From JBGANR01 sp044222225 (GTDB lineage Bacteria > Actinomycetota > Actinomycetes > Mycobacteriales > Mycobacteriaceae), in assembly GCA_044222225.1 (NCBI GenBank), contig JBGANR010000002.1, positions 192,908-256,907 of the forward strand: 64,000 nt of DNA, given 5' to 3'. A model generated the notes under the pieces. The model did not search any database, was not told the origin of the DNA, and worked only from the letters and a program-made list of their open reading frames with translations. The position numbers and the translations under genes were made by a program. Below are positions 35,510 through 43,469 of this stretch, piece by piece (within the stretch, counting starts at the first letter, position 1; each line of letters begins with the position of its first letter).

Positions 35510-35543
35510 CCGCGCCCCGCCGGTGAGATCCGGCGGGGCGCGG
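35510..35543. terminator. Perfect 14-bp hairpin upstream of the NRPS-like gene
   Basis: CCGCGCCCCGCCGG and its complement flank a 6-nt loop (35524-35529), 44 nt past the stop of BPL_N gene 2. It should end that transcript and separate it from the NRPS-like gene. The remaining gap (35304-35509) then has to carry the NRPS promoter; a 6-bp inverted repeat ACCTCT/AGAGGT around 35428-35457 is the only structure I see there. Confidence 0.75.
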
Positions 35544-35586
35544 CGGTCATGTCGGATTCGCGACCCGATGGTCAGGGCGCGGGCGG

Positions 35587-36336
35587 TCAGGAGAGGGTCG
35601 TCGTGAGGAGGTCGTGACCGAGTTCGGGGTGGATCGCACCGGTGGGATTCAGGCCGCCGGAGAACCAGGAGAGGTCGGCCTCCGGATGCGGTCCGACGAC
35701 GCCGACGCGGCCCGCGCCGTACGGCGTGACGAGCGCGGCGACGTGCCCGCTGGTGTAGCGCGCGAGGATCGTCGCCGGGTTGCCGGCGACGAGGTCGAAC
35801 TTCGGCGGGTCCTCGAAGTACAGCTTGTTGGAGACGCCCCGCCAGAGCACGGTCGACACCGTCTCGTTCGGCGTGGTGATCGAGGCGCCGGGTGTGCCGT
35901 AGTAGCGGGAGGTGTCGCCGGGCAGCAGGTTGAAACCGGGCGTCGCACCGGCCAGGTAGCCGCCGAGGCAGAAGCCGAGATACCGGCCGCCGGTCGCGAT
36001 GTAGTTGCGGATGACGGTCGCGTAGTTCTTCATGTGGTTCCAACCCGTGCTCAACGACGGGCCGCCCGGCTGGGCGTAGACGCGCGCGCGGGCCAGATTG
36101 ACCGCGGTGATCGGTCCGTCGTTCGGCCCCACGTACTCGACGCGGAACTGCTGCGGGCTGGTGCGCAGGAGCTTCGCGACGGACTCCGGGCAGCCGGAGC
36201 AGGCCGCGGGGCCGCGATAGACGAGCGCGAGCGGCTGGGCGGCGTGGGCCGGGGCGGCCGGAACGACGACGGAGATACCGAATAAGACCGCAAATGCGGC
36301 TATGATCGGGAGAGCTCTACGGAAGACGGTGCGCAT
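35587..36336 (-). CDS. BPL_N / class-I amidotransferase-like protein 2 (secreted)
   Basis: A 249-residue protein with a classical Sec signal peptide (basic 'MRTVFRRALP', hydrophobic core, cleavage expected after Ala32 in 'AHA-A'). The mature part matches paralogues 1 and 3. It has 'LALVYRGPAACSGCPES' (Cys46 and Cys49, possible disulfide), the nucleophile Cys123 in 'YLGFCLGGYLAGATPGF', and His217/Glu219 in 'VVGPHPEADLSW'. A class-I amidotransferase fold outside the membrane is uncommon; a hydrolase or transferase acting on an envelope polymer would fit. The gene is preceded by a structured leader of about 330 nt and followed by a strong terminator, so it is likely transcribed alone. Confidence 0.82.
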   Translation of the reverse strand: MRTVFRRALPIIAAFAVLFGISVVVPAAPAHAAQPLALVYRGPAACSGCPESVAKLLRTSPQQFRVEYVGPNDGPITAVNLARARVYAQPGGPSLSTGWNHMKNYATVIRNYIATGGRYLGFCLGGYLAGATPGFNLLPGDTSRYYGTPGASITTPNETVSTVLWRGVSNKLYFEDPPKFDLVAGNPATILARYTSGHVAALVTPYGAGRVGVVGPHPEADLSWFSGGLNPTGAIHPELGHDLLTTTLS

Positions 36337-36673
36337 GGATCCTTCTTCGTGCGGACCGGCACGACCGATGACGCCGCGCCGGATCGGTGAACGGCGGTCG
36401 GGGATCAGGTGGGCACGTCTGCATCGTGGCGTGAACGGCGCCGTCGATGCAGGCGTCGCCGGGGAGGGAACTCCCGCCCCGGCGCCACCCTCCGTCGGGA
36501 TGTGAACGGCATCCCGACGGTCTGCGCGGCACGGCGGTCATGGCCGACGACGTCTGCTCGACGCCCCCAAGGCTTCGCGACGAGTGACAGCGGCGGCCCG
36601 GTCAGTGGTGTCCCCGATACCGAACCGCGACCGGTGTGCAGCGTGACAAGCATAGCGTGAAGGGCCGTGTCAA
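36337..36673 (-). promoter_or_regulatory. Structured leader of BPL_N gene 2 with repeated CCGTTCA loops
   Basis: 385 bp (36337-36721) lie between two BPL_N genes with no credible gene. On the minus strand a -35-like TTGACA (36668-36673) is near the upstream end; the -10 is unclear. Downstream, CCGTTCA occurs three times. The first (36503-36509) is the loop of an 11-bp perfect hairpin (36492-36520). The second (36432-36438) is the loop of a GGCG/CGCC stem extended by GCATCG/CGATGC (36421-36450). The third (36388-36394) is inside a wider loop closed by a 6-of-7-bp stem (36379-36408). Another 8-bp hairpin lies at 36457-36484. It could be a protein-binding or ligand-sensing leader. Confidence 0.55.
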
Positions 36674-36721
36674 TCGGCCGTCGGCACCACTGTGCCGATT
36701 TCTTGATGGGGCTCGAAGATT

Positions 36722-37510
36722 TCAGGGAGACGCTGAGCCCAGCGCCGAACGGACGAAGTCGATGGCCAGGTCGGTGTGGACGGCCCCAGCGGGGTCGAGG
36801 CCGACCGCCGAGTACCAGGAGTCGGTCGCTTCGACGTGCGGTCCCGTGACGGCGACGCGGCCGGAGCCGAACGGGGCGACGAGGGCGGCGACCTCGCCGT
36901 TCGGGTAGTGCGCGAGCACCGTCGCCTCCCCGCTGACGATGAACCGCGGTGGGTCCTGGAAGTAGGTGCGGTACTCGCGGTCGCGCCACGTGACGGTGCC
37001 GATGCGCGGTGCGTCGTCGTCGATGCTCGCGTCGGGGCTGCCGAGATAGCGCGACGTGTCGCCGGGAAGCAGGCCGAAGCCGGGCGTCGCGCCGGCCAGA
37101 TAGCCGCCGAGGCAGAAGCCCAGGTAGACGCCGCCGTCCGCCACCCATGATCGGATGACGTCGGCGTCGTCGCGGACCTGCCGCCACGCGTCGGCGAGGG
37201 TGCCGCCGCCCGGCTGCGCGTAGACCGCGGCCCGCTGCAGGGTGCCGGCCGTCAGTGGCGTGTCGTCGGGGCCGACGTACTCCACCCGATAGTTCAGCGG
37301 CTCCGCCTTGAGCACCGCCGCGACCGATTCCGCGCAGCCGGAGCAGGCCGCCGGGCCGCGATAGACGAGCGCGAGCGGCGGCGGATCGGGACGCAGCAGG
37401 GGGAACAGCGCCACGCCGGCGACGATGAGCAACCCCAAGGTGATCGCCGCCCGCAGTCGGCGGCGGGAGAACCTCGGGGGCCCGGGGCGGCCGGCGGCGT
37501 CAGGTCGCAC
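36722..37510 (-). CDS. BPL_N / class-I amidotransferase-like protein 3 (membrane-anchored)
   Basis: A 262-residue paralogue of the two genes downstream. The N-terminus has basic residues followed by one uncleaved-looking membrane helix ('AAITLGLLIVAGVALFPLL'), so the catalytic domain should face outward. The domain has 'LALVYRGPAACSGCAES', the nucleophile elbow 'YLGFCLGGYLAGATPGF', and 'AVTGPHVEATDSW', where the triad reads H-V-E instead of H-P-E. The GTG start overlaps the stop of the nucleoside hydrolase by 11 nt, so these two genes are translationally coupled. Substrate unknown. Confidence 0.8.
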   Translation of the reverse strand: MRPDAAGRPGPPRFSRRRLRAAITLGLLIVAGVALFPLLRPDPPPLALVYRGPAACSGCAESVAAVLKAEPLNYRVEYVGPDDTPLTAGTLQRAAVYAQPGGGTLADAWRQVRDDADVIRSWVADGGVYLGFCLGGYLAGATPGFGLLPGDTSRYLGSPDASIDDDAPRIGTVTWRDREYRTYFQDPPRFIVSGEATVLAHYPNGEVAALVAPFGSGRVAVTGPHVEATDSWYSAVGLDPAGAVHTDLAIDFVRSALGSASP

Positions 37511-38525
37511 GGGCCGTCGTGGCCAGGCGGGTGAGCAGGTCGTCGAAGAAGGCGTCGACGTCGGTCGCCGTCACGATGCGCGCGTTCTGCCGCCGGCCCC
37601 ACATTCCGCGCACGTCGGCGACGGTGGCGCCGCGGGTCAGGGCGCCCCCGGTCTCGACGTCGACGCACGCCGCGACCGTGGTCGCGATCCGCGGATCGAG
37701 GGCGACGGCCGCGGCGAAGGGATCGTGCATGTGCGCGAGATAGCCCTCGTCGTGGTCGAGGTGGAATTCGAAGTAGAAGCGGACGGCGTCGGTGAGGTGG
37801 CGCACGACGGCGTTGTCCGCCACCGAGCGCAGGCCGCGCTCGTCGGCGGGATCGGGTTCCTCCACCGGGCGGCTGCCGACGAGCCCGGCCAGCCGGCCCA
37901 GGTGAGCCGGGGTGAAGGCGATCGCCTCGGTGATGTTCAGGCCGCAGACGTACAGCGGTGCGGCGTCCGGCTCGCGCTCGAACGCGGTGAACACCTCGTG
38001 CGCAGCCTCCGGGTCGACGGCGATGTTCCACTCCGCCAGCGGCGTCGTGTTGCCGGGATGCCAGAAGGCGCCGCCCATCACGACGAGCCGCTTGAGTCGC
38101 GCCGGCAGCCGCGGATCGCGTCGGATCGCCGCTGCGAGCGTCGTCAGCGGGCCGGTGACGAGCCCGACGAGCTCGCCGTCGTGGGCGGCCGCGGCGTCCA
38201 GCCAGGCGTCGACGCCGTCGACGGCCGACGCACGGATCGTCGCCGGCGGCAGGTCCGCATAGCCGACGCCCAGCGGCCCGTGGGTGTCCTCCGTCGTCAT
38301 GAGGGGGCATGCGAGCGGCTGCGCGGCGCCGACGTGGACCGGGACGTCGTCGCGGTCGAGCAGGTCCAGCCAGGCGAGGTTGTTGGCGCAGACGACGTCG
38401 ACCGGGACGTTGCCCGCGGTGCTGACGATGCCCGCGAGCTCGGCCCGCGGGTGCCCGAGCAGGTAGAGCAGGGCCAGGGAGTCGTCGATGCCGGTGTCGC
38501 AGTCGAACAAGATAGGTTTGGTCAC
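37500..38525 (-). CDS. Inosine-uridine preferring nucleoside hydrolase
   Basis: A 341-residue N-ribohydrolase. The calcium-binding N-terminal motif is 'ILFDCDTGIDDSLALLYLLGHP'. 'GLVTGPLTTLAAAIRRDP', 'LVVMGGAFWHPGNTTPLAEWNIAVDPEAA' and 'MHDPFAAAVALDP' complete the active site. It hydrolyses nucleosides to base and ribose. I place the start at the GTG 38523-38525, because a 17-codon upstream ORF ends there with a GTGA overlap. An in-frame GTG at 38573 would add 16 residues of low-complexity sequence. Its coupling to the membrane-anchored BPL_N gene is unexpected for a salvage enzyme. Confidence 0.9.
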   Translation of the reverse strand: MTKPILFDCDTGIDDSLALLYLLGHPRAELAGIVSTAGNVPVDVVCANNLAWLDLLDRDDVPVHVGAAQPLACPLMTTEDTHGPLGVGYADLPPATIRASAVDGVDAWLDAAAAHDGELVGLVTGPLTTLAAAIRRDPRLPARLKRLVVMGGAFWHPGNTTPLAEWNIAVDPEAAHEVFTAFEREPDAAPLYVCGLNITEAIAFTPAHLGRLAGLVGSRPVEEPDPADERGLRSVADNAVVRHLTDAVRFYFEFHLDHDEGYLAHMHDPFAAAVALDPRIATTVAACVDVETGGALTRGATVADVRGMWGRRQNARIVTATDVDAFFDDLLTRLATTARAT

Positions 38526-38575
38526 CGCGTCGCCGCCGAGGCGGGCGCCGGGACGTCGGCGGCGTGGTCGCACAT
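38522..38575 (-). CDS. Upstream ORF of 17 codons, coupled to the nucleoside hydrolase
   Basis: ATG at 38573-38575, peptide MCDHAADVPAPASAATR, stop TGA at 38522-38524 sharing bases with the hydrolase GTG (GTGA). TAGGCT (38583-38588) lies exactly 7 nt before the ATG, so the ORF would begin at the 5' end of a leaderless mRNA. The hydrolase itself has no good ribosome site, which fits reinitiation. The peptide has no recognisable function. Confidence 0.5.
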   Translation of the reverse strand: MCDHAADVPAPASAATR

Positions 38576-38682
38576 GGGGGCCAGCCTAACGAGGGGCGGG
38601 CTGCCCCTGAGCAGTCGACCGCGTGTCCCGGATCGGCCGGTGGATCAGCGGGACGGTGGAGGTCGCGGGCGGCTCCTGCGGA

Positions 38683-39936
38683 TCAGGAGCCCGCTGAGAC
38701 CGGCGGGTGGCCGGTCTCGGCGTCACGGCGGCAGGCGACGGCGAGTGCGACGGTGGGAATCAGCGTGAGCGCGACGATCACCGCGCCCACCGCCGCGGGG
38801 CCGGCGAGGCCGAGCGGTGTGGCCAGTGCGGCGCCGGCGAATGCGGTGCCGATGGTGGTTCCGGCGTTGAACGCCGCGACGCTCAGACCGGATCCGAGAG
38901 TCGCGGCCCGGCCGGCGAATCGAACGGCGAGGTGGATCAGGACGCTGTTCGCGCTGAGGCCGAACAGGCCGAGTAACACCACCAGGACGATCGTCGTCCA
39001 CGCCGAGCCGGACAGCAGGCCGATCGCCGACAGCAGGACGGCCGTGACGGCGGGCGTCACGATCGTCACCAGGTGGGGATGGGCGTCGCCGAGACGGCCG
39101 ACGACGAGGGTGCCGGTGAAGGAGCCGACGCCGAAGCCGGTGAGGACCAACGGCACCAGGGACGGCGAGAGCCCGGCCCGCTCGATGAGGATCGGCGCGA
39201 CGAACGAGTATGCGGCGAGGACGCCGCCGGAGGTGGTCAGGCAGGCGGCCAGGACCAGCCACAGGCGAGGAGACCGCAGATCGGCCAGCTCGGACAGGAT
39301 CGATGTCGTCGCCGTCGACGGCGCGTCGTGGGGGACGAGCCGGGCCACGAGTGCGACGGCCACCACCGCGGCGATCGCGAGTGTCCAGAACGTTCCTCGC
39401 CAGCCGGTCGACTGCGCCACCACCGCGCCCAGTGGCACGCCGAGGACGGTGGCGAGCGAGCCGCCCGCCCCGACGATGCCCATCGCGCGGGAGCCGAGCG
39501 ACGGAGCGGCGGCCTGCGTGGCGACGACGGCGGCCACCGCCCAGAACGCGCCGGTCGCCAGGGCGGTCACGAATCGCGCGCCGATCAACAGCAGGAATCC
39601 CGATCCGAGCGCGACGACGACGTGACCGATCACGAAGACGATGAGCGCGAGGATCAGGGTCAGTCGTTTCGACAGTCGCATCGTGAGCATCGGCATCAAC
39701 GGCGCGCCGACGGTCATTCCGATGGCGAACACGGTGATCAGCGCGCCCGCCTGAGCGAGGGAGATCTGCAGGTCGCCGGCGATCTCCGGGAGGATGCCCG
39801 CGACGACGAATTCGGTGGTCAGCATGAGAAACGTGCCCGTCGCGAGAATGTAGACGACCAGAGGCAGGGACGGCTTCCGGCCGGTGGGCGGTTCGGAGTG
39901 TTTCACGTGCGGGGCGCGAATCGCGTCGTCGTGCAT
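38683..39936 (-). CDS. MFS transporter (DHA1, arabinose-efflux/Cmx-like)
   Basis: A 417-residue transporter with 12 predicted helices. Typical DHA1 segments are 'LPLVVYILATGTFLMLTTEFVVAGILPEIAGDL', 'GALITVFAIGMTVGAPLMPML' and 'ARFVTALATGAFWAVAA'. It resembles drug or sugar efflux pumps such as AraJ or chloramphenicol exporters. A GTG at 39906 is an alternative start. Divergent, with a 133-bp gap, from an XRE-type regulator that is a likely controller. Downstream, 157 bp separate it from the nucleoside hydrolase transcript. Confidence 0.9.
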   Translation of the reverse strand: MHDDAIRAPHVKHSEPPTGRKPSLPLVVYILATGTFLMLTTEFVVAGILPEIAGDLQISLAQAGALITVFAIGMTVGAPLMPMLTMRLSKRLTLILALIVFVIGHVVVALGSGFLLLIGARFVTALATGAFWAVAAVVATQAAAPSLGSRAMGIVGAGGSLATVLGVPLGAVVAQSTGWRGTFWTLAIAAVVAVALVARLVPHDAPSTATTSILSELADLRSPRLWLVLAACLTTSGGVLAAYSFVAPILIERAGLSPSLVPLVLTGFGVGSFTGTLVVGRLGDAHPHLVTIVTPAVTAVLLSAIGLLSGSAWTTIVLVVLLGLFGLSANSVLIHLAVRFAGRAATLGSGLSVAAFNAGTTIGTAFAGAALATPLGLAGPAAVGAVIVALTLIPTVALAVACRRDAETGHPPVSAGS

Positions 39937-40069
39937 CAGGGCCTTGTCTCGAGTGCGTCGTGGGATCGGTGTTCATCACACCGTGGACCGGGACGGCGAG
40001 GAAGGTCGCGTCTGCGGGGGGACAACGTCGACCCCCATCGCCCGCAGCGGCGGCGTTACCGTGAGATTC

Positions 40070-40963
40070 ATGGACAATCGCGCCGATATCCGGGACTTTC
40101 TCGCGAGCCGCAGGGCCCGGCTCACCCCGGAGTCCGTCGGGCTTCCCGGCGGTGCCCGCCGCCGTGTGCCGGGGCTGCGCCGCGAGGAGGTGGCGGTGCT
40201 CGCCGGTGTCAGCACCGAGTGGTACACCCGGCTGGAGAAGGGCCACATCGCCGGTGTCTCCGACGAGGTGCTCGACGCGGTCGCCGACGCGCTGCGCTTC
40301 GACGACGAGGAGCGCGTGTATCTGTTCGACCTCGCCCGCGCCGCTAAGCCCGTCCACCGCAAGGCCGTCCGCCGCCGCGAGGTTCCGGTGGCGCCGCCCG
40401 TGCAGTGGATGCTCGACTCGATCACCCTGTCGGCGGCCTTCGTGCGAAACGGCCGGCTCGACGTGATCACCACCAACCGGCTGGCGCGGGCCCTCCACGC
40501 GCCGATGTTCGCGAGCGCGACCACTCTGGCTCACGGCCGTGCCAACTTCGCCCGATATCACTTCCTGGATCCGGGGTCACGGGACTTCTTCGTCGACTGG
40601 GCGGCCGGGGCCGCCGCCACGGTCGCACTGTTGCGCGCCGAGGCCGGACGCGAACCCCATGACAAGGCGCTGCGGGAACTCGTCGGCGATCTCTCGACCC
40701 TCAGTCACGAATTCCGCGCGCTGTGGGGAGCGCACGATGTCCGCATCCGGCATGACGGAATCAAACGGCTTCAGCATCCGGAGGTCGGCCTGATCGAGCT
40801 GACGTATCAATCGGTGGACATCCCGCTGACCGGCCGTGCCGTGCACGACCTGTCGCTGTACACCGCCGAACCCGGCACCGCCGACGAAGAGCGGCTCAAG
40901 ATCTTGGCGAGCTGGGATGCCTCGCCGTCCGACGCCGTCGGCGACCGGCGAGGCGCCCGGTGA
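40070..40963 (+). CDS. XRE-family regulator with MmyB-like ligand-binding domain
   Basis: A 297-residue regulator. The helix-turn-helix near the N-terminus reads 'DFLASRRARLTPESVGLP...VPGLRREEVAVLAGVSTEWYTRLEKG'. The C-terminal MmyB-like domain ('WMLDSITLSAAFVRNGRLDVITTNRLARALHAPM', 'FRALWGAHDVRIRHDGIKRLQHPEVGLIELTYQ') is PAS-related and probably binds a fatty-acid-like or other small ligand. These regulators are often divergent from a dehydrogenase or efflux gene, as here. TACCGT (40057-40062) 7 nt before the ATG suggests a leaderless transcript. Confidence 0.9.
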   Translation: MDNRADIRDFLASRRARLTPESVGLPGGARRRVPGLRREEVAVLAGVSTEWYTRLEKGHIAGVSDEVLDAVADALRFDDEERVYLFDLARAAKPVHRKAVRRREVPVAPPVQWMLDSITLSAAFVRNGRLDVITTNRLARALHAPMFASATTLAHGRANFARYHFLDPGSRDFFVDWAAGAAATVALLRAEAGREPHDKALRELVGDLSTLSHEFRALWGAHDVRIRHDGIKRLQHPEVGLIELTYQSVDIPLTGRAVHDLSLYTAEPGTADEERLKILASWDASPSDAVGDRRGAR

Positions 40964-40975
40964 GGGACCGCGCGG

Positions 40976-42415
40976 TCACCACGGGTATGGCGTGAAGTCC
41001 TTGAGGAAGACGCCGTACAGGTCGATGCCGTTCTCGCCGTCGACGATCGGCTGGTAGACGCGCGCGGCGCCGTCGACGAGATCGAGCGGAGCGTGGAAGC
41101 CCTCGGCGGCGAGCCGGACCTTCGACGTGTGCGGTCGCTCGTCGGTGATCCAGCCGGTGTCGACGGCCGTCATGAGGACGCCCTCGGCGAACATGTCGGC
41201 CGCCGACGTGCGGGTGAGCATGTTGAGCGCGGCTTTGGCCATGTTGGTGTGGGGATGCCCCGCGCCCTTGTAGCCGCGGGAGAAGATCCCCTCCATCGCC
41301 GAGACGTTGACCACGTAGCCGCGCCGGTGCGCCGCGGCGCCGGCGGCGAGGGCGCCGCGCAGCCGCGAGACGAGGATGAACGGCGCGACGCTGTTGCACA
41401 GCTGCACCTCGAGCAGTTCGAGCGGATCGATCTCCTCGACCGTCTGCACCCAGCTGTTGGTGTGGACGAGATCGGGCAGCAGGCCGCCGGCGTCGACGGC
41501 CGTGCCGTCGGCGACCCGCTCGAGGGAGGCCGATTTGGCGGTCATGGCGAGGGCGGCGAGCCGCTCGGCCGAGCGGGAACCCGTCGCCGCCGACTCGGAC
41601 GCGCCGGCGAGCTGCCGGGGATGCAGCTCGGAGGAGTCGCCCATCGTCAGGACGGGTACGTCGGCGGCGCGCCCGGTGAGCGCCTGCACCTCGGCGTCGA
41701 CGAGGCTCTGGTACGCGCCCGGCGTCCGCTTGACGGTCTGGGCCGCGTTGTTGACGAGGATGTCGAGCGGTCCCTGCGCGGCGATCTCGTCGGCCAGGGC
41801 GGTGACCTGGACGGGGTCGCGCAGGTCGATGCCGACGATGCGCAGACGTCCCAGCCATTCGTCGCTGTCGGGCAGCGCGGCGAACCGGCGAGCCGCGTCC
41901 CGGGGGAAGCGGGTGGTGATGGTGAGGTCGGCGCCGTCGCGCAGCAGCATCAGCGCGATGTACATGCCGATCTTGGCCCGCCCGCCCGTCAGCAGTGCGC
42001 GCCGTCCCCGCAGATCGGTGCGCTGATCGCGGCGGGAACGGTTGGTGGCGGCGCAGTCCGGGCAGAGCTGGTGGTGGAAGGCGTCGACGCGGGTGAAGCG
42101 CTGCTTGCAGACGTAGCAGGCCATCGGCCGGACGAGCTCGCCGGCCGATGCGCCAGGCGTGTTCGACGTCAGCGGGATGCCGGCGGTCTCATCGTCGATG
42201 CGGCCGGGCGACCCGGTGGCGGTCGCGGCGATGACGGAGCGATCGGCGTCGAGCTTCGCCTGCCGGGCCGCCTTGCGGCGGTGCTGCTTGAGCGCCTTGA
42301 ACAGTCCGCCGACAGCCCGTTGGACGGCGATCGAGTCGGGATCGTCGGACGGCAGCTCCGCGGCGTCGGCGAGGATCCGCCGGAGGGCGGCAAGATCGTC
42401 GGGGGGCAGCGGCAC
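40976..42415 (-). CDS. SDR oxidoreductase fused to an N-terminal zinc-finger-like region
   Basis: A 479-residue protein. Residues 1-90 are helical and charged. Residues about 99-120 carry 'CYVCKQRF' and 'HHQLCPDC', a C-x2-C / C-x2-C zinc site. From about 135 there is a Rossmann fold of the short-chain dehydrogenase type with a variant cofactor loop ('LLTGGRAKIGMYIAL') and 'DILVNNAAQTVKRTPG'. The active-site region is 'VVNVSAMEGIFSRG...HPHTNMAKAALNML'. The Lys is present, but the usual Tyr four residues earlier is Thr. It also has an insertion of about 100 residues relative to ordinary SDRs. Ribosome site GAGG, 7 nt before the GTG start. Function unknown. Confidence 0.8.
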   Translation of the reverse strand: MPLPPDDLAALRRILADAAELPSDDPDSIAVQRAVGGLFKALKQHRRKAARQAKLDADRSVIAATATGSPGRIDDETAGIPLTSNTPGASAGELVRPMACYVCKQRFTRVDAFHHQLCPDCAATNRSRRDQRTDLRGRRALLTGGRAKIGMYIALMLLRDGADLTITTRFPRDAARRFAALPDSDEWLGRLRIVGIDLRDPVQVTALADEIAAQGPLDILVNNAAQTVKRTPGAYQSLVDAEVQALTGRAADVPVLTMGDSSELHPRQLAGASESAATGSRSAERLAALAMTAKSASLERVADGTAVDAGGLLPDLVHTNSWVQTVEEIDPLELLEVQLCNSVAPFILVSRLRGALAAGAAAHRRGYVVNVSAMEGIFSRGYKGAGHPHTNMAKAALNMLTRTSAADMFAEGVLMTAVDTGWITDERPHTSKVRLAAEGFHAPLDLVDGAARVYQPIVDGENGIDLYGVFLKDFTPYPW

Positions 42416-42501
42416 GGCGAGACCTCGGGATCGGGGTGTGGGTGGCGCCCGGACCGGAACGACCGGCGGGCAGGGCCCGACCAGTGTAGTCGGCGCCGGA
42501 C

Positions 42502-43365
42502 TCAGCCGAGCGCCGCGGCGACGTCCGAGACGATCCGCTGCATCGCGACGCCCCGGTGGACGTCCAACCGATGATCGCTTCCGTCGGCGACGCAGGCGAG
42601 GAACTCGTCGAGCAGCGTCGCGTAGCAGTCGGGGGACGGGGTGCCGCGGTCGTCGAGGATCGCGACGCCGGCGCCCGAGTGGACGACGACCCGCATGACG
42701 GTGGGCGTCGCGGGCGTCCGCAGTGAGAGCGAGACCGTCGAGACCCGCTCATCGACGTGGGCGAGCGCGATCGTCCACGTGTCGCTCTCGGCGTGGCGAT
42801 GCGCCGAGAGCACCTCGCGGACCGGCCCGAGAGCCGCGTCGAGCAGATCGAAGATGTGCGGTCCGACGTCGTAGAGTGCGCCTTCGGTCTGCCGCCAGGC
42901 TGATGCTGCGTACTGTCCGCCGAGAATCGCGCCGGAGAGCCACTGCGCCTCACCGGCGACCGGAGCGACGGCGGCCGCTTCGGCGAGGAAGCGGCGCGTC
43001 TCCGGCGCGAAGCGGCGCGTGAACGTGACGATCGAGCGGACCCCCGCCGTCGCCACGGCGGCGGCGACGGCCTCGGCGGCCGGCAGGTCGAGGGCCACGG
43101 GCTTGTCGAGGATGAGGTGCCGTCCCGCGGCCGCGGCGTTGACGGCCAGCGGCGCCTGGACATCCGGCGGCACCGCGAACGCGACGGCGTCGACGGCGTC
43201 GAAGAGGGCGGCGGGGGAGTCGAAGGATCGCGGAAAGACCTCGGCGGCCGCGGCCGGATTCCGGGCCCAGCCTCCGACGAAGTCGACCCCGGGATGGGCG
43301 GCGAGAGCGGGGGCGTGGGTCTGGCGAGCCCACGGTCCGGCTCCGACGAGTCCGATGCGCAGCAT
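42502..43365 (-). CDS. Gfo/Idh/MocA family oxidoreductase
   Basis: A 287-residue NAD(P)-dependent oxidoreductase. The Rossmann site is 'LRIGLVGAGPWARQTHAPALAAHPGVDF'. The family motif appears as 'HLILDKPVALDLPAAEAV' (E-K-P in most members, D-K-P here). The C-terminal sheet domain has 'ALYDVGPHIFDLLDAALGPV', with a conserved His. It likely acts on a sugar, inositol or related polyol. TAGGCT (43372-43377) lies 6 nt before the ATG, suggesting leaderless expression. It shares the strand with the SDR gene 86 bp downstream. Confidence 0.88.
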   Translation of the reverse strand: MLRIGLVGAGPWARQTHAPALAAHPGVDFVGGWARNPAAAAEVFPRSFDSPAALFDAVDAVAFAVPPDVQAPLAVNAAAAGRHLILDKPVALDLPAAEAVAAAVATAGVRSIVTFTRRFAPETRRFLAEAAAVAPVAGEAQWLSGAILGGQYAASAWRQTEGALYDVGPHIFDLLDAALGPVREVLSAHRHAESDTWTIALAHVDERVSTVSLSLRTPATPTVMRVVVHSGAGVAILDDRGTPSPDCYATLLDEFLACVADGSDHRLDVHRGVAMQRIVSDVAAALG

Positions 43366-43469
43366 TCGACGAGCCTATTCGCCCACCGGGGGCGACCGGC
43401 GTTTCGCCCTTCGGGACTTCCTCCGGGTTCAGCGAGACCGTTCGTCCCGAGACAGGTTAGTGTGCCCTC

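Noticed and set aside
36317..36541. A 74-codon open frame inside the leader of BPL_N gene 2.
   Set aside because: It spans the hairpins, is Arg/Pro-rich, has no ribosome site, and overlaps the start of the BPL_N gene in another frame.
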